Below are positions 50,649 through 61,331 of a stretch of 64,000 nt of DNA, piece after piece. Source of the DNA: Datisca glomerata (taxonomy: Eukaryota > Streptophyta > Magnoliopsida > Cucurbitales > Datiscaceae); the NCBI GenBank assembly GCA_003255025.1, contig QANY01005671.1, positions 37,468 through 101,467 of the forward strand. Direction: 5' to 3'. The number at the start of each line of letters is the position of its first letter. Within the stretch, counting starts at the first letter, position 1. The notes under the pieces were generated by a model. That model was not told the DNA's origin and made no database searches. It saw only the letters and a program-made list of their open reading frames with translations. The translations under genes were made by a program, and so were the position numbers.

Positions 50649-51038
50649 AGAGGAATTGGAAGAGGAAGAGGAAGTGGATGTGGAAGAGGAAGATGAGGAG
50701 GAAGAAGAAGAGCAGGAGGAAGAGGAGGAGAAAGAAGAAGATGACGAAGAAGAGGAAGATGAAGAAGAAGAGGAAGAAGGGGAAGAAGAAGAAGAAGAAG
50801 AAGAAGAAGAAGAAAATGAAGAAGAATGAGAAGAAGGGGAAAAAGAGGAAGGAGAGGAAGAGGAAGAAGAAGAATACGAAGAAGAAGAAGAAGAAGAAGA
50901 AGAAGAAGACGAACAGGAAGTAGAAGAAGAAGAACAAGAATAAGAAGAACAAGAAGAAGAAAAAGAAGAAAAGGTAGAAGAAGAAGAACAAGAAGAGGAA
51001 GAAGAGGAAGAGGAAGAGGATGAGGAAGGGAAGGAGGA

Positions 51039-51070
<32 letters not shown>

Positions 51071-51135
51071 TGGAAATGGAAGACGAAAAAGAAGAGGAAG
51101 AAGAAGAAGGAGAAGAAGAAGAAAAAGAGGAATAA
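47990..51135. repeat. 3.1-kb GAA/TTC polypurine tract
   Basis: Almost uninterrupted purine strand of GAA, GAG, GAT and GAC triplets, with pure (GAA)n runs at about 48,715-48,890, 49,135-49,190 and 49,880-49,945. One unresolved base (N) occurs at 48,814 inside the longest pure run. It has no stops in several frames because of its composition, which yields artificial frames of up to about 1,000 codons rich in Ser/Phe/Leu on the minus strand and Glu/Lys/Arg on the plus strand. The right edge runs directly into a TTC-rich part of a copia gag duplicate at 51,160-51,180. Confidence 0.97.
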
Positions 51136-52618
51136 TAAGAAGAATTAATCATTTCAGCATATTCTTCTTCTTCTTCTTCTTCCAAAATTACTTTCAGCAT
51201 AGTCTTTTTTCACATAATACATAACATCTAGAGCATATTCAGAATTAATCATTTCAATTCTACACTCATGGCTCATTAAAAGAGCATGAACTTCTTCAAG
51301 TGTTACACCATCGCTTCTTGGAGTGACATTTACAGTCACAGAGCCATATTCTACTTCGAAACCATTCATTATGTGAAACATAAAATCATGGATTGATATG
51401 AAAATGAACCAGAGGATGAGCTTGGTGGTAACTTGAAGTTCGTGTCATACCTATAATAGCACGTCAAAGCTCGATGTCATGTCCACCACATACTTGACAG
51501 GTGAATCTTCCTGCACTCCTACCACATTTTCCTCTTCTTCCACCAATGAAGTTACCATGACCACTATCATGATTGTTAAATTTTCCACTTCTACCTCCAC
51601 CAAAATTTTCTTGGCCAAAGTTTCCATTTTCAGTGTCAAAAATTTCCATTCTTTCTTCCAAAATTACTTTCAGCATAGTCTTTTTTCACATAATACATAA
51701 CATCTAGAGCATATTCAGAATTAATCATTTCAATTCTACACTCATGACTCATTAAAAGATCATGAACTTCTTCAAGTGTAACATCATCACTTCTTGAAGT
51801 GACATTTACAATCACAGAGTCATATTCTACTTCAAAACCATTCATTATGTGAAACATAAAATCCTGAGAACTCATCGGATTTTCTGTTGCTGCAAGTGTA
51901 TCAGTTAGGTTCCTCATTTTGTCGTAATAATATGCGATACTCTGATTTCCTTTCTTACTAATTTGCAAGAGATTCTTTAATTGAATCACTCTTACTTTGG
52001 ATAAATTAGAGAAGCTCTTTCTAATGCTTTCCACATGTCTCTTGAATGACAATCTGTTCCCAGGAATCTTTCGGTCATAGATGATCGCAGCCAACTTAAG
52101 AGTAGTTGATCTTTCCTAATCCAAGTAATATACTTTGGATTGCCAGTTCGTTAGCTAATTTTTACTGAGTTTTTTCCTCATCACCAAAGAGAAATGAATC
52201 TAAGCCATTTCCTACGATTGTTGGGATAATTTATGATTTCTACAGAATGAAGTTATCTCTATCAAGCTTAATCAAAATAGAAGAACTAAGCTTGAATTGA
52301 GAGATTTTGAGAAGATGCTATCATCACTCGATTGTCATAGCTCTAATACCAAGTTGAGTTGGAGGTGGACAAATGAAAGGAAGAAGAAGAAGAGAGCTTG
52401 ACAGACTGAAGAAAATGGATTTTTTCATTAATTAGCTCTTAGACTATAATCACATATATATACATAAGACTCAATTGTAACAATATTAATTGTCATAACA
52501 AGCTCTACTAACAGTAGTCTAACCAATTAATTAGTAGACTACAAAACACGTGATTAGTGCGTTAATTCCATGCATGGTTAATTACAAAATTAAGCCAACT
52601 AGGCTAAAAGCCTTATCA
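51136..52618 (-). mobile_element. Copia fragment (LTR, PBS, gag), minus strand
   Basis: On the minus strand: a short LTR (52,618-52,353, beginning TGATAAGG), a primer-binding site TTGGTATTAGAGC (52,352-52,340), a stop-rich leader and gag start, then the open gag block 52,094-51,636 (RVIQLKNLLQISKKGNQSIA, KMRNLTDTLAATENPMSSQD, EEVHDLLMSHECRIEMINSE). A Gly-rich region and a CQVCGG zinc-knuckle remnant follow at about 51,630-51,470. Gag is then repeated (51,387-51,181) and ends in the GAA/TTC tract. Pol is not seen. Confidence 0.85.
51181..51387 (-). repeat. Duplicated gag segment next to GAA tract
   Basis: 207 bp that match 51,657-51,863 at a constant offset of 476 bp with no indels and only scattered substitutions. 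On the minus strand it encodes FEVEYGSVTVNVTPRSDGV and MSHECRIEMINSEYALDV. The tract-side end is the shared word TTCTTCCAAAATTACTTTC, where the TTC triplets of this copy have expanded. Confidence 0.9.
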
Positions 52619-53099
52619 GTTTATAGTTTCGCCTGTACAAAAACACAAAAATTATAGATAAATATGACACCTATAATTTTTCTATTACTTTTTACAAATA
52701 CATTGATATAATATTGTCAGATAGAAATTTAGATTAAATGAATAATATAAAATAATAATATTTACTTATTTATTCATATATTTTAATTGCAAATCATGTA
52801 TGTATTTAGAATTATATACACATTTCATTTTGGGTTAAGAAATATATACCCATTTTTAAAAAATCAGAATTCTATATCATGGGGCCCACACATTTTAATT
52901 AAATATTAATAATCCTATCAATTTTTCTCACATTCTCAATGCACAATCAAATCAATCCTTCCATCTCTTCCTTTTCTTCATCTTATTCTTCTCCTCTTTT
53001 ATTCAACGAAGCTTATATTTCTTCTTATTCATCTTGTCCATCTTCTTGTTCTTATCATTGTTATTATTCAGTGGATCCTATGATTCTTCAGTGAGAAAG
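52619..53099. other. AT-rich spacer, no gene recognised
   Basis: No coding sequence seen. A TTCTTC-rich pyrimidine block occurs at 52,955-53,060. Confidence 0.45.
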
Positions 53100-53159
53100 T
53101 GACCCCACCCTTCAAGTACTCAACGTTCCTTTTCTCCTATTTTTTAACGCAGAAAAAGA

Positions 53160-53445
53160 CTCAAGTTGTTATAAAAAGTTACTTGGACTCTTCAAGTAAT
53201 CATAAAAAATTGTTTGAACCCTTCAAGTAGTCACCTAGTGTATGGATAATTGCTGGAAAAAATATCTACTTGAACCTTTCAAGTAGCCATAAACAACTAC
53301 TTGAACAGTTCAAGTAGTTATAAACAATTATTTGAACCCTTCAAGTGGTCACCTGGTGTATATGTGTTGACTAATAAAAAAATAACTACTTGAAGAGTTC
53401 AAGTAGTCATAAAAAATTGCTTGAATCCTTCAAAATTTGAAAGAA
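53160..53445. repeat. Palindromic CTTCAAGTAG repeat cluster
   Basis: About eight copies of (A)CTTGAA...TTCAAGTAG(T) words spaced roughly 30-40 bp, separated by CATAAACAA-like spacers. Two are near-perfect inverted repeats: CTACTTGAACAGTTCAAGTA(G) near 53,299 and CTACTTGAAGAGTTCAAGTA(G) near 53,386, so the strand can fold into small hairpins. The segment with CACCT(A/G)GTGTAT occurs twice (53,231 and 53,349). Confidence 0.85.
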
Positions 53446-53464
53446 ATTTTGTTGTAAAAGGAAG

Positions 53465-53532
53465 AGAAAGAAGAAGAAGAAGAAGAAGAAGAAGAAGAAG
53501 AAGAAGAAGAAGAAGAAGAAGAAGAAGAAGAA
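53465..53532. repeat. Second GAA microsatellite
   Basis: A pure (GAA)n run of about 20 units, 2.4 kb from the large tract and on the same purine strand, following the palindromic repeat cluster. Confidence 0.95.
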
Positions 53533-53938
53533 ATTATTAAATTGATTTTACATCTGCATTGGAAAAGAAAAATAAATTATAAAGAAAAAGAGAGATTGTA
53601 AATGGTGATGTAAATTTGGTGGGTCATGAGTATAAAATTATTTATTTTCAGAGAGTGGTATAAAATTCTTTAGCCAAATTCAAAAGGGTATATTTATCAA
53701 AATAACCCAATATTTTTACATTTTGTAAATGTTTTCTATGACTATTTTGTGTAATTTTTGAAATTCTTAACGATCTTTAATAATAGTGAATGTCTTTATT
53801 AACTTTTATCATGTAAATATTTTTATAGTAGTTATATATTAGCAGATTTTATATCCAAATTTCTATTTTCCAAATGAAAACATTGAATACACTTGTACAA
53901 ATCATTTGTTAACTGTGTATTTTTTTATTGAATTTTAA

Positions 53939-54035
53939 CCTACTCAAATTAACCAACTATGCATAAAACCTCATACAATATTTTATTATTTACCCTACTC
54001 AAATTAACCGACTATGCATAAAACCTCATACAATA
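53939..54035. repeat. 55-bp-period tandem duplication
   Basis: A 42-bp segment, CCTACTCAAATTAACC(A/G)ACTATGC onward, at 53,939-53,980 repeats at 53,994-54,035 with a single mismatch. Confidence 0.9.
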
Positions 54036-54289
54036 AAATATTAAATTTACAGAAGCAAATTATTCATGCTTTTTTCATCGGATACATTTTTTTATGTTTA
54101 CACGTTTTGGGACAAACTACATTTTCTTTTTCTACAAACTTATTTTGGTTCCCAATTTATACCATCAATGTAATTTATTATTTACAATCTACTAGTGGGA
54201 TAATTCAATCTACCTACTTAACACATCAGGGAGAATGACCATTGAACCTGAAGAAACATATTTATATTTGAGTTAAGAAAACCTTTTTG

Positions 54290-55985
54290 TTTCCACATTC
54301 CATATCAAACATATTCAAAATAGAATTACAAATAGCCTTTTTATCTCTAATCATACCGTGATAAACGTGAGATTCCTTTCTCTCCAAATGTTACAAACAA
54401 AAGATGCAAAAGCTAAATTTAAAATTACTGAGTTGCAAATTTTTCTCTTGGTGAAAGTAAGAAGCTATCTGATGAGTTGTTGCCAGTAAAACACACCTAC
54501 CATTCATATCAAGCTCTGATAAAATAAATTCCTAGACAACTTGAGAGTAAAGGCAAGTTAAGAATAAATGGTCTCTAGATTCAGAATGGCCAATGCATAA
54601 CACATACTATGATCTTGAATAACTCCCCAAGCAACCAGCTTGTCTTTCATGGAAAGTTTATCCCTTATCTCAAGCCATGTCATAAAACTATGTTTCAGGA
54701 TGTTGCAGCTATGCCATAAAATCTTGGTCCAATTGAACTCAACTCCTTGACATTTGAGAAGGGTGTATGTGGAAGCAACTAAATACATACCATAAAAAAT
54801 GTTGTCCATGTCCACTCATCATCCTGCTCAACCCTGGAGGCATCCGGAGAAGAGGAGGCTTCCTTGATTCCAATTAAGGCTTGGGCATTAAAAACTGACC
54901 AACTCCAAGTTTTATTCGATATAATTCTGTCAATTTTGACATCAAGGCCCCAATCTATGTCCAAGGATAAATTTCCGCAAAACCTATGCAAGAGAACACC
55001 CAATGGATGAGGATCCCCCAATATGAAATATGTTACTTCCATTCCCAACCTTGACAGAGCAATAAATGTTAAACCTTTTTCCCTGGCATTGAGTAGTTTC
55101 CTCCAAACCTTTGAGGTATCACTAGGAATTTTAACAGCAAATACTGACTCTTGTTCATAAGATAATGGTAACACCATTTAGTCCAGATGGAACCTATAGG
55201 ATTAGTCATAAGATACAAAAAATTCTTAACAATGACATCATTCTTCTAGGCATGCAAATCTTTGATTCTTAAACCACCATGTTCTTTAAGGATGAAAAAT
55301 TTACTCCATTTCTTTTTTGCACTAAAAACTTATCAGCTATGCCAGACCAAAGGGGGTTCCTAAGGCTAGCCTTAATCTGTGTCTTAACCTTCTTGAGGAG
55401 GATGAAGAGGCCAAACCAAAAACCTTGAATGACAGTGGGGATAAAATTGATAAGTTGCAATCTGCTTGCGTAAGAAAGATGCTTGATCTCCCAAGCTTGA
55501 ACTTTCTTAGTGGTCTTATCCAATAAGGTTCCACAATCATTTTCCCCAACCTTTTTAACATGATGGGCATTCCTAAATATCTAACTAGAAGATTGAATTT
55601 TCGAAAAGCTTAGATCTCTTGAGTCTATTGCTGAACCAACTTAGACATACTAAAGATAAAGCCTTGGCTCTTGAGTGCATTAGGCTTAAGGCTAGTGTGG
55701 CATTGAAGTACTTCAAGCTTGTCCTTAATGATTCGTACATATTTGACATCAATATTGGAGAAAATAAGGATATCATCAACAAAATACAACTTAAATATAT
55801 TCAAATCATTGCATCTCCAATGTAAATGAAAATCACGAACGGTGAAGAATGAATGAGGATACCAATGACGGATTCCATGACAAAGACAAAAAGGTAAGAT
55901 GAATTTGGATTCCCTTGTCTAAATCTCTTTGACCCTTGAAGAAACCATGCAATTCATCATTGATGTCCACAAAAAATGCATGGGT
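54290..55985 (-). mobile_element. 5'-truncated L1-type LINE, minus strand
   Basis: The minus strand starts inside reverse transcriptase at about 55,985 (DINDELHGFFKGQRD). It continues through a region with FVDDILIFSNI-like coding near 55,785-55,750 and connector blocks such as KKVQAWEIKHLSYASRLQLI (55,520-55,460), QGFWFGLFILLKK, and VWRKLLNAREKGLTF (55,120-55,070). It ends with zf-RVT at 54,815-54,558 (WTKILWHSCNILKHSFMTWL, KDKLVAWGV). 5' truncation is usual for LINEs. Stops and frameshifts are present. Confidence 0.85.
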
Positions 55986-56124
55986 GGATATTGTTTAGAG
56001 GGTAAGATTTTGTGTCTATGTAAACGTTGTGTAAATACACTGAGGATGAATAGGGAGAGTGTGCATGTGAACTTGGTGTGTGGGTTTTGCATTGATTATA
56101 CACGTTGATTTTTTCATGGTAAAT

Positions 56125-56640
56125 CCATATTGTAAAATTTAAATGGAGAAGAGCTTAATGAAAGAAATGTAAACCATACATCTGTGTATGAAGCTTGTGA
56201 GGATAATATACATGACTTGTTGCGTGATGCATTCGGAGTTATAGATAGTGAGGGAGGAACATATGATTTTTAAACAAAATCGACTGCTAATAATATGAAC
56301 AAGAAACTAAATGATTTTTAACATGCAGAGGTGAATGATTTCTCTGACTTAGTTAGAGATAGTAATGAACCTTTATATCCAGGATATAAAAGGTTTTCAA
56401 TAATCTCATTTATTGAGTAATAAGGCACTATCGGGGTTGCTTGAGTTATTACGTAAAGCGGGACGAGAGTTGTCAAAAACATTTTATGAAGCTGTAAATA
56501 TTATAAAAAAGTTGGGTCTTGGGTATGAAAAGATATATATTTGTCCAAATGACTGCACATTATATTAGAAAGACAAAGAACAAGAACAATCATGTTCTAC
56601 TTGTCGTACTTCAAGGTGGATAACCAAGGAAGGTGAGAGT
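56125..56640 (+). pseudogene. CACTA TNP2 transposase N-terminal fragment
   Basis: The plus strand reads DNIHDLLRDAFGVIDSEGG, NKKLNDF-HAEVNDFSDLVR, then GRELSKTFYEAVNIIKKLGL, GYEKIYICPNDCTLY and a CSTCRTSRWIT end. These are the N-terminal TNP2 motifs, including LGLGYEKI and the C-x-ND-C cluster. Three stops or shifts are present. Downstream catalytic sequence is absent. Confidence 0.85.
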
Positions 56641-56654
56641 ACATCTCACTTTCA

Positions 56655-58290
56655 TAATGTTATTATCTATTTTGTTGTGCAAGTATAACCATCATGGTCT
56701 ATGGTAGACGTTTGCGCATAACTGAGGATGAGTCTGTTAGTGATCAAGATCCACCATGCGACGCTCCTGCTGAATTAGCAGGTATAACATTTATTTTATA
56801 TTTCATACAAACCATTATCCTTATTCATATAATGTCTAACATACAAATATAATGTTTTATACATAGGTGAATCCTCCTGCTCTAGGTGAAAGGTTTGTTG
56901 TCGAACACGTTTAGCTCATATATTGAATCTACCTGAAGGGAATAAAGTGAAAGTTGAATTCAACACAGCAGGACAACCGATCAAGGATCAAGCATGTGTG
57001 TATATGAGCTTTTTGGCTTCACTAGGACACACCTACGATCTATTACCAATCACCTACGAAAATTGGAGAAAGTGCCTGAAATATACAAGAACACATTATG
57101 AGATATTGAGAAGGTATACATGATTATTTGTAATTGTCTCTTCCATTATGTATTAGTTAACTATACATTTGAGATTTTTCAGAATAAATGAGAAGTTACC
57201 AACGCCAACTGAAAGTTTGCATTTTCTTCAATTAATAAGAGTTGGAAGGAGGACAAAAGTAAATTGAGAACAATGAATACGATAAAATATATGAGCAAAG
57301 AAGAATGCCTAAGACATAAAACTGAGTAAGTTCCATGAGATTAGTGGAATACTATTGTCCATTTTTGTTCTCTTCTGAAGGAATGGTATTACAATATTTT
57401 CTTTTGACATTGAATTTTGTTTATTACGTAGAATAAATACTAATTTTGTTTCTCAAATAACAGGCTCGTGGTGAAACAGACACTGCAGTACAAGCAAAAT
57501 AAAGTATACATCATTCTTTAGGAAGAAAAAGCTATGCTAAAAAACAAGATGAAATGATACATTAATCTTTTTTATTATAAGTAATATTTTTGTTTTTAGT
57601 ATTGCGATCAAAATATAATTTTTTTAAAAATAATGATAGATGGAGGTGTTGGGGAGAGAGCCCAATGCGGTCAAACTGTTCATAGAAATGCATAAACCCA
57701 AATATGAGAATGTGGTAGATCAAGAATCTGCTTCTGGAGCTGTAAGAATTTTTGAAGTATATATTTGTCAATATTTTTAATTTTTTCAACTATATTTGTC
57801 ACATATGTGATCAGATTGTTTATTTATATTGTAGGAGAAAGTGCAAGAACTTATGGCAACCCAAACGTTGGATAGGAATAATATCACTACTAGTGATGTA
57901 TTTTCCGAAGTTATGGTTCCAGAGCATCCTAGACGAGTCCGTGGAATGGACTAGGTCCAACTCCCACCAGTGTATTTGGATCGCACAACAACCGTAATTT
58001 TTTTGAAGAGACGTTCATTCTACATGCAGAGCATGAGAGAATTAAGTTGCTGGTCCATGAACTTCAAGATAGTCAAGTTCAACTTCAATCCCAAGTGATG
58101 TACCTTATAAAATTGATGCAAGCACAAAATCCTTCGTACTCATTCTCCGGCCGTGATCGTGTAAGATTTTTAAGGAATATATATTTTACATAATTATAAA
58201 TTATATTTATTCCAACACTAATACTAATTTTGTTCATTTTTATGTGTTTATAGGATTCTGGAGATCCTCCATCAACTTCATGATAGCATA
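56655..58290 (+). pseudogene. PTTA/Transposase_24-like gene with introns
   Basis: Exon-like blocks separated by AT-rich intron-like sequence: YGRRLRITEDESVSDQDPPC (56,701-56,780); a domain at 56,923-57,120 (NKVKVEFNTAGQPIKDQACV, then DLLPITYENWRKCLKYT); 57,470-57,555 (GETDTAVQAK, LGRKSYA); 57,640-57,735 (LGREPNAVKLFIEMHKPKYE); and a C-terminal coiled-coil segment at 57,950-58,155 (HAEHERIKLLVHELQDSQVQ). This is the second protein of CACTA elements, which binds subterminal repeats. Stops are present. Confidence 0.75.
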
Positions 58291-58599
58291 AAGTTCAGTG
58301 ACGATAGAAAATACTATATTTGCTTCAGTTTGAACTTATATTGTTTTGTCTTTAGAATTTGTGAATGTTATAATTGATGGATTCTGAATCTTTAAAATTT
58401 TTGAATGTGTGAATTTGTGAACGCTTAAAATGCAAGAATTTATGAATATTTGAATTGCTGGACTTTGAATTGTTAGAATTTTTATTGATAGATTCTGAAA
58501 TCTGTGATATAGAATGCTTTTGTGAAGGAGGTATTTTCGAAAGTTATGAGATGTTTAAAAAACAAAAAAAAATCTAGCCAAACTTTCAATTTATAGTGG

Positions 58600-58800
58600 T
58601 AGTTTTGGAGTCTATAAAGGCGGTTTAAAACCGCCGAGAAAGATTTTTTTCAGTTTCTGGGTACTTGGCGGTGGTTATAAACCGTCAGTAAAGAGAAAGA
58701 AAATCGTCGGCAAAGACTCCCCTTTGTCGGCGGGCCTCGGCGATTAAAAAAATCACTGTAAAAAACCTTTACAGTGGTAGATAAGGCGGCGGTTTATGAA
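58600..58800. repeat. CACTA subterminal repeats
   Basis: Inverted GGCGGTTTA / TAAACCGCC and CGTC/GACG words (AAGGCGGTTTAAAACCGCCG at 58,617 is itself palindromic), with a GTCGGCGGGCCTCGGCGA GC-rich block in otherwise AT-rich DNA. Confidence 0.7.
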
Positions 58801-59409
58801 CATTAATTACACCCATAATTACAGTATTATTGGAACCAGTATATCACCTATATACGTATGATATATTCTAATACCTTCAAGAACATGCATTATCCATAAA
58901 TTTCTTGGAACATTTTTTCAATTTTATTTTGTTGATTGAATTATAGGGCCATTGTATCGGGCTTATCACTGATTTACTCGAAGAAATGTTTGTTTTTAAT
59001 GATTATTTATTAAAATAAAAATTTCATGTATGAGGGAAGTGGTAGTGTTGTTTTTCCTTAGATTTATTTCAATTTTATTAGTTTTTTATTTAGGAATTAA
59101 GTGATTGAGGAAGTTACTAGATTAGCGGATTACAAGGAAACAAAAAATTCTGGGGTATCAGAGACGATTACATAGGGTTTTCATGAGATTAAATACGGTT
59201 TTCTAATTTTTAGGGTCTATGATATAGGTATATTAGATATACAACTATGATTTACTTGAGAAATTCAGTAATAGGTTATATATAGATAAGGGGTAAATTA
59301 GTCTAAAATTATTACTAATTAAGAAACCTGTTATTTATCTAAATCTATTGAAAACTTGGTATTTCTTAAAACACCCCCTTAAAGTTGTCTATTGTGCAAA
59401 ACTTTCTTA
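58801..59409. other. AT-rich spacer, no gene recognised
   Basis: No coding sequence or repeat family recognised on either strand. Confidence 0.4.
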
Positions 59410-59641
59410 AAATAAATAATAGTTGTCGGATGAGAAGGCTCAATGCCACCTATCATGAAGACTCCAAGCCACTTCGAGTAAAGTACATCGATGGTAATTC
59501 AACGCTCATAACCTAATGTGTAACGAGAAAAAAATGTTGATGAGGTTAGCCAACATGTCCTAGCATGTAAAGCGAGCCGATGATTATTCGACTCAAGGAC
59601 TAATTTTGACGGGAGAAAACAGCTAACCTCACATCGATTAT
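59410..59641 (+). repeat. TRIM-like repeat, left part (split by Pack-CACTA)
   Basis: Shares CTCATAACCTA-TGTGT, AAGCGAGCCGATGATTATTC, GACTCAAGGA and CTCACATCG words with 16,420-16,640. It is interrupted at 59,641 and continues at 62,632. Confidence 0.6.
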
Positions 59642-59900
59642 CACTACAAGAAAATTGACCTATTGTGGCGGTTATATCGTGACGGTTACCCCAACCATCA
59701 TGAAAATATGAAGATGAGAGATCTATTATGACCGTTCATGAAACCGTCAATAAAGATTAATCTACTGTAACGATTTTCATAGAACCATCACGGAAACCAG
59801 GTGATCGTTTGTAGAACTATTATGACGCGCTTCTGAAACCGTTGCCATAAAGACGTCTTGTCTCGTCGGTTTTAACATTACCGTCGGCACATAGAGAAGC
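59642..59900. repeat. Pack-CACTA left end and subterminal repeats
   Basis: TIR plus inverted and direct copies of GTGACGGTT, ACCGTCA and GTAACGATT words about 20-35 bp apart. Confidence 0.85.
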
Positions 59901-60067
59901 ACCGTGAAAATAGCCAAAAAAATCAAGCAGGGAATTGATGAAAAACCTAAAAACCCTTTCGTCTCTCCCCATCTCCATTCTCTCGATTTTTTTCCTGAAA
60001 CCATACCCCCCGCTCCCTTCTCGATCCCCTTCCTCCCATGCTCCTTTCTCTCATCTTCCCCTCGCTC

Positions 60068-60166
60068 GAATCAAAAGCCGATGCTGGAGCCTCCAAGACT
60101 TACCCACAGCAAGCTGGTACCATCCATAAGAACGGTCACATCATCATCAAGGGCCGCCCCTGCAAG
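60068..60166 (+). pseudogene. eIF5A: Captured eIF5A exon
   Basis: 33 codons of eukaryotic translation factor 5[21 protein letters not shown], then [12 protein letters not shown], followed by a GTAACA donor at 60,167 at the exact end of the native exon. The hypusine-site lysine segment (KTGKHGHAK) lies in the next exon and is not present. Two residue changes (Arg to His and Tyr/Ile variation) are visible against the well conserved family sequence. The native start codon is missing, so the piece starts inside exon 1. About 270 bp of downstream sequence is probably captured intron. Confidence 0.93.
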
Positions 60167-60533
60167 GTAACACCCCCCTCCTCTTGAAGATGTGTAATTT
60201 TGTTGGATCTTAGTTGTGGGTTGTTGTGGCATTGATTCTGCATACGTGACACCTACATGTGTTGAGCTTTTTTTTCTTCTTTCTTTTGTTGGGAATTTCG
60301 AATTCTCTTACTATTCTTTTCTTCTTTTAATTACTGCTTAGGTTTTCAATTACAATGCTTCAGATCTTTTTGTTTAATTATTTGGTTTATCATACTTTTG
60401 CTGATTGTTTTTGCAATATTTTTTCAATGTAGAGTCTGTTGGCATTGTGTTTCCTTGAATTGCTAGTCTATTTTGTACAAGGATAAATGATATTGAACCG
60501 AGGAAGCTCTTTTTGCTTTCCTTCGGAGCGAAA

Positions 60534-60854
60534 ATGTTCTCTCCTGGGATCAAGAGGTCTAATTTGGGCTCGCAGAGAGAGCGAAACTTAGGCAAAACAG
60601 TTCATGATTCTCCCATTACACCTTTTTCAGAGAATCGAAATCCATTTTTTGACAATTCGGTTCTGGATCGGCCCATCACTGGCATTTCAGCTCCTTGGGC
60701 TCCTCGCTTGTCTGTGCTTGAAGGTATTGAGTCATGTTTGAGAGCCAATATTGATGAGAGTTTTGGTTTTATACATTCTGGCCTATTTGACTCTGTTATA
60801 GTTATTTATGGAGTTCAAAGCTTGTGTAATCCTGACTTTGGAATGTGTGGCTGA
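60534..60854 (+). pseudogene. NUP133: Captured NUP133 first exon (nucleoporin)
   Basis: The open frame starts at the probable native ATG: MFSPGIKRSNLGSQRERNLG, KTVHDSPITPFSENR and the conserved TGISAPWAPRLSVLE. This matches the disordered N-terminus of plant NUP133, a scaffold protein of the nuclear pore Y complex. The likeness ends near 60,720; the remaining 45 codons (ESCLRANIDESFGFIHSGLF onward) to the TGA at 60,852 do not look like NUP133. With its own upstream leader and an intact ATG, this could in principle yield a 106-residue peptide. Confidence 0.8.
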
Positions 60855-61331
60855 CATTGGTGTTCTCTTGTTTTAACTTCCAGCATTCCGGAATGATGTT
60901 GACTTTTTTAGGCTGCAATCTTAGTTTTGCTGAATGTTATCGTTGGATAGGAAGATACACTTTAGGTTTGACTTTGCAAACAAAATCCAGAAAATATTTG
61001 TATAATTGTATATTGAGTTGATACTGATAGTTTGCTGCTTTTTTCATTTATGCTAGAATGAGTGAAGAGAGAAAGTTAGTAGACAAGTGGTCTGCATGAA
61101 TCGTTGTAGCTGTGAATTATTTCACTTGGAACGTAATGTTTGTGGTAGTTAAGAAAATAGATGATGCAGTCGGATCTTGAAGGTTTCTTTTTTTCTCTCT
61201 CTTTTTTTAATTTGAGATGATACGTGCAAATTGGCAAGTTCAACGTGCCTACATTATTGGGTTTAACGTGTATAGCATATTATACCAAAATCTTAGTAAG
61301 TTTTGTAACTTGGAAAACTATAATTTGCCAG

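Larger units (their letters stand above)
56060..58800 (+). mobile_element. CACTA element with TNP2 and PTTA-like remnants
   Basis: A plus-strand element holding a TNP2 N-terminus followed directly by a second-gene (Transposase_24/PTTA-like) remnant, then subterminal repeats rich in GGCGGTTTA and AACCGCC at 58,610-58,795. No terminal inverted repeats with matching 3-bp flanks were found. The middle of TNP2 is missing, so it is internally deleted. Confidence 0.7.

Noticed and set aside
47941..51200. Very long open reading frames (up to about 1,000 codons) on both strands
   Set aside because: They are a by-product of the GAA/TTC tract, which cannot contain stop codons in several frames. The amino acid composition is only Ser/Phe/Leu or Glu/Lys/Arg, and the N lies inside.
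53160..53445. CRISPR array or riboswitch
   Set aside because: The units are degenerate and closely spaced, and the sequence is plant nuclear DNA; better described as palindromic short repeats.
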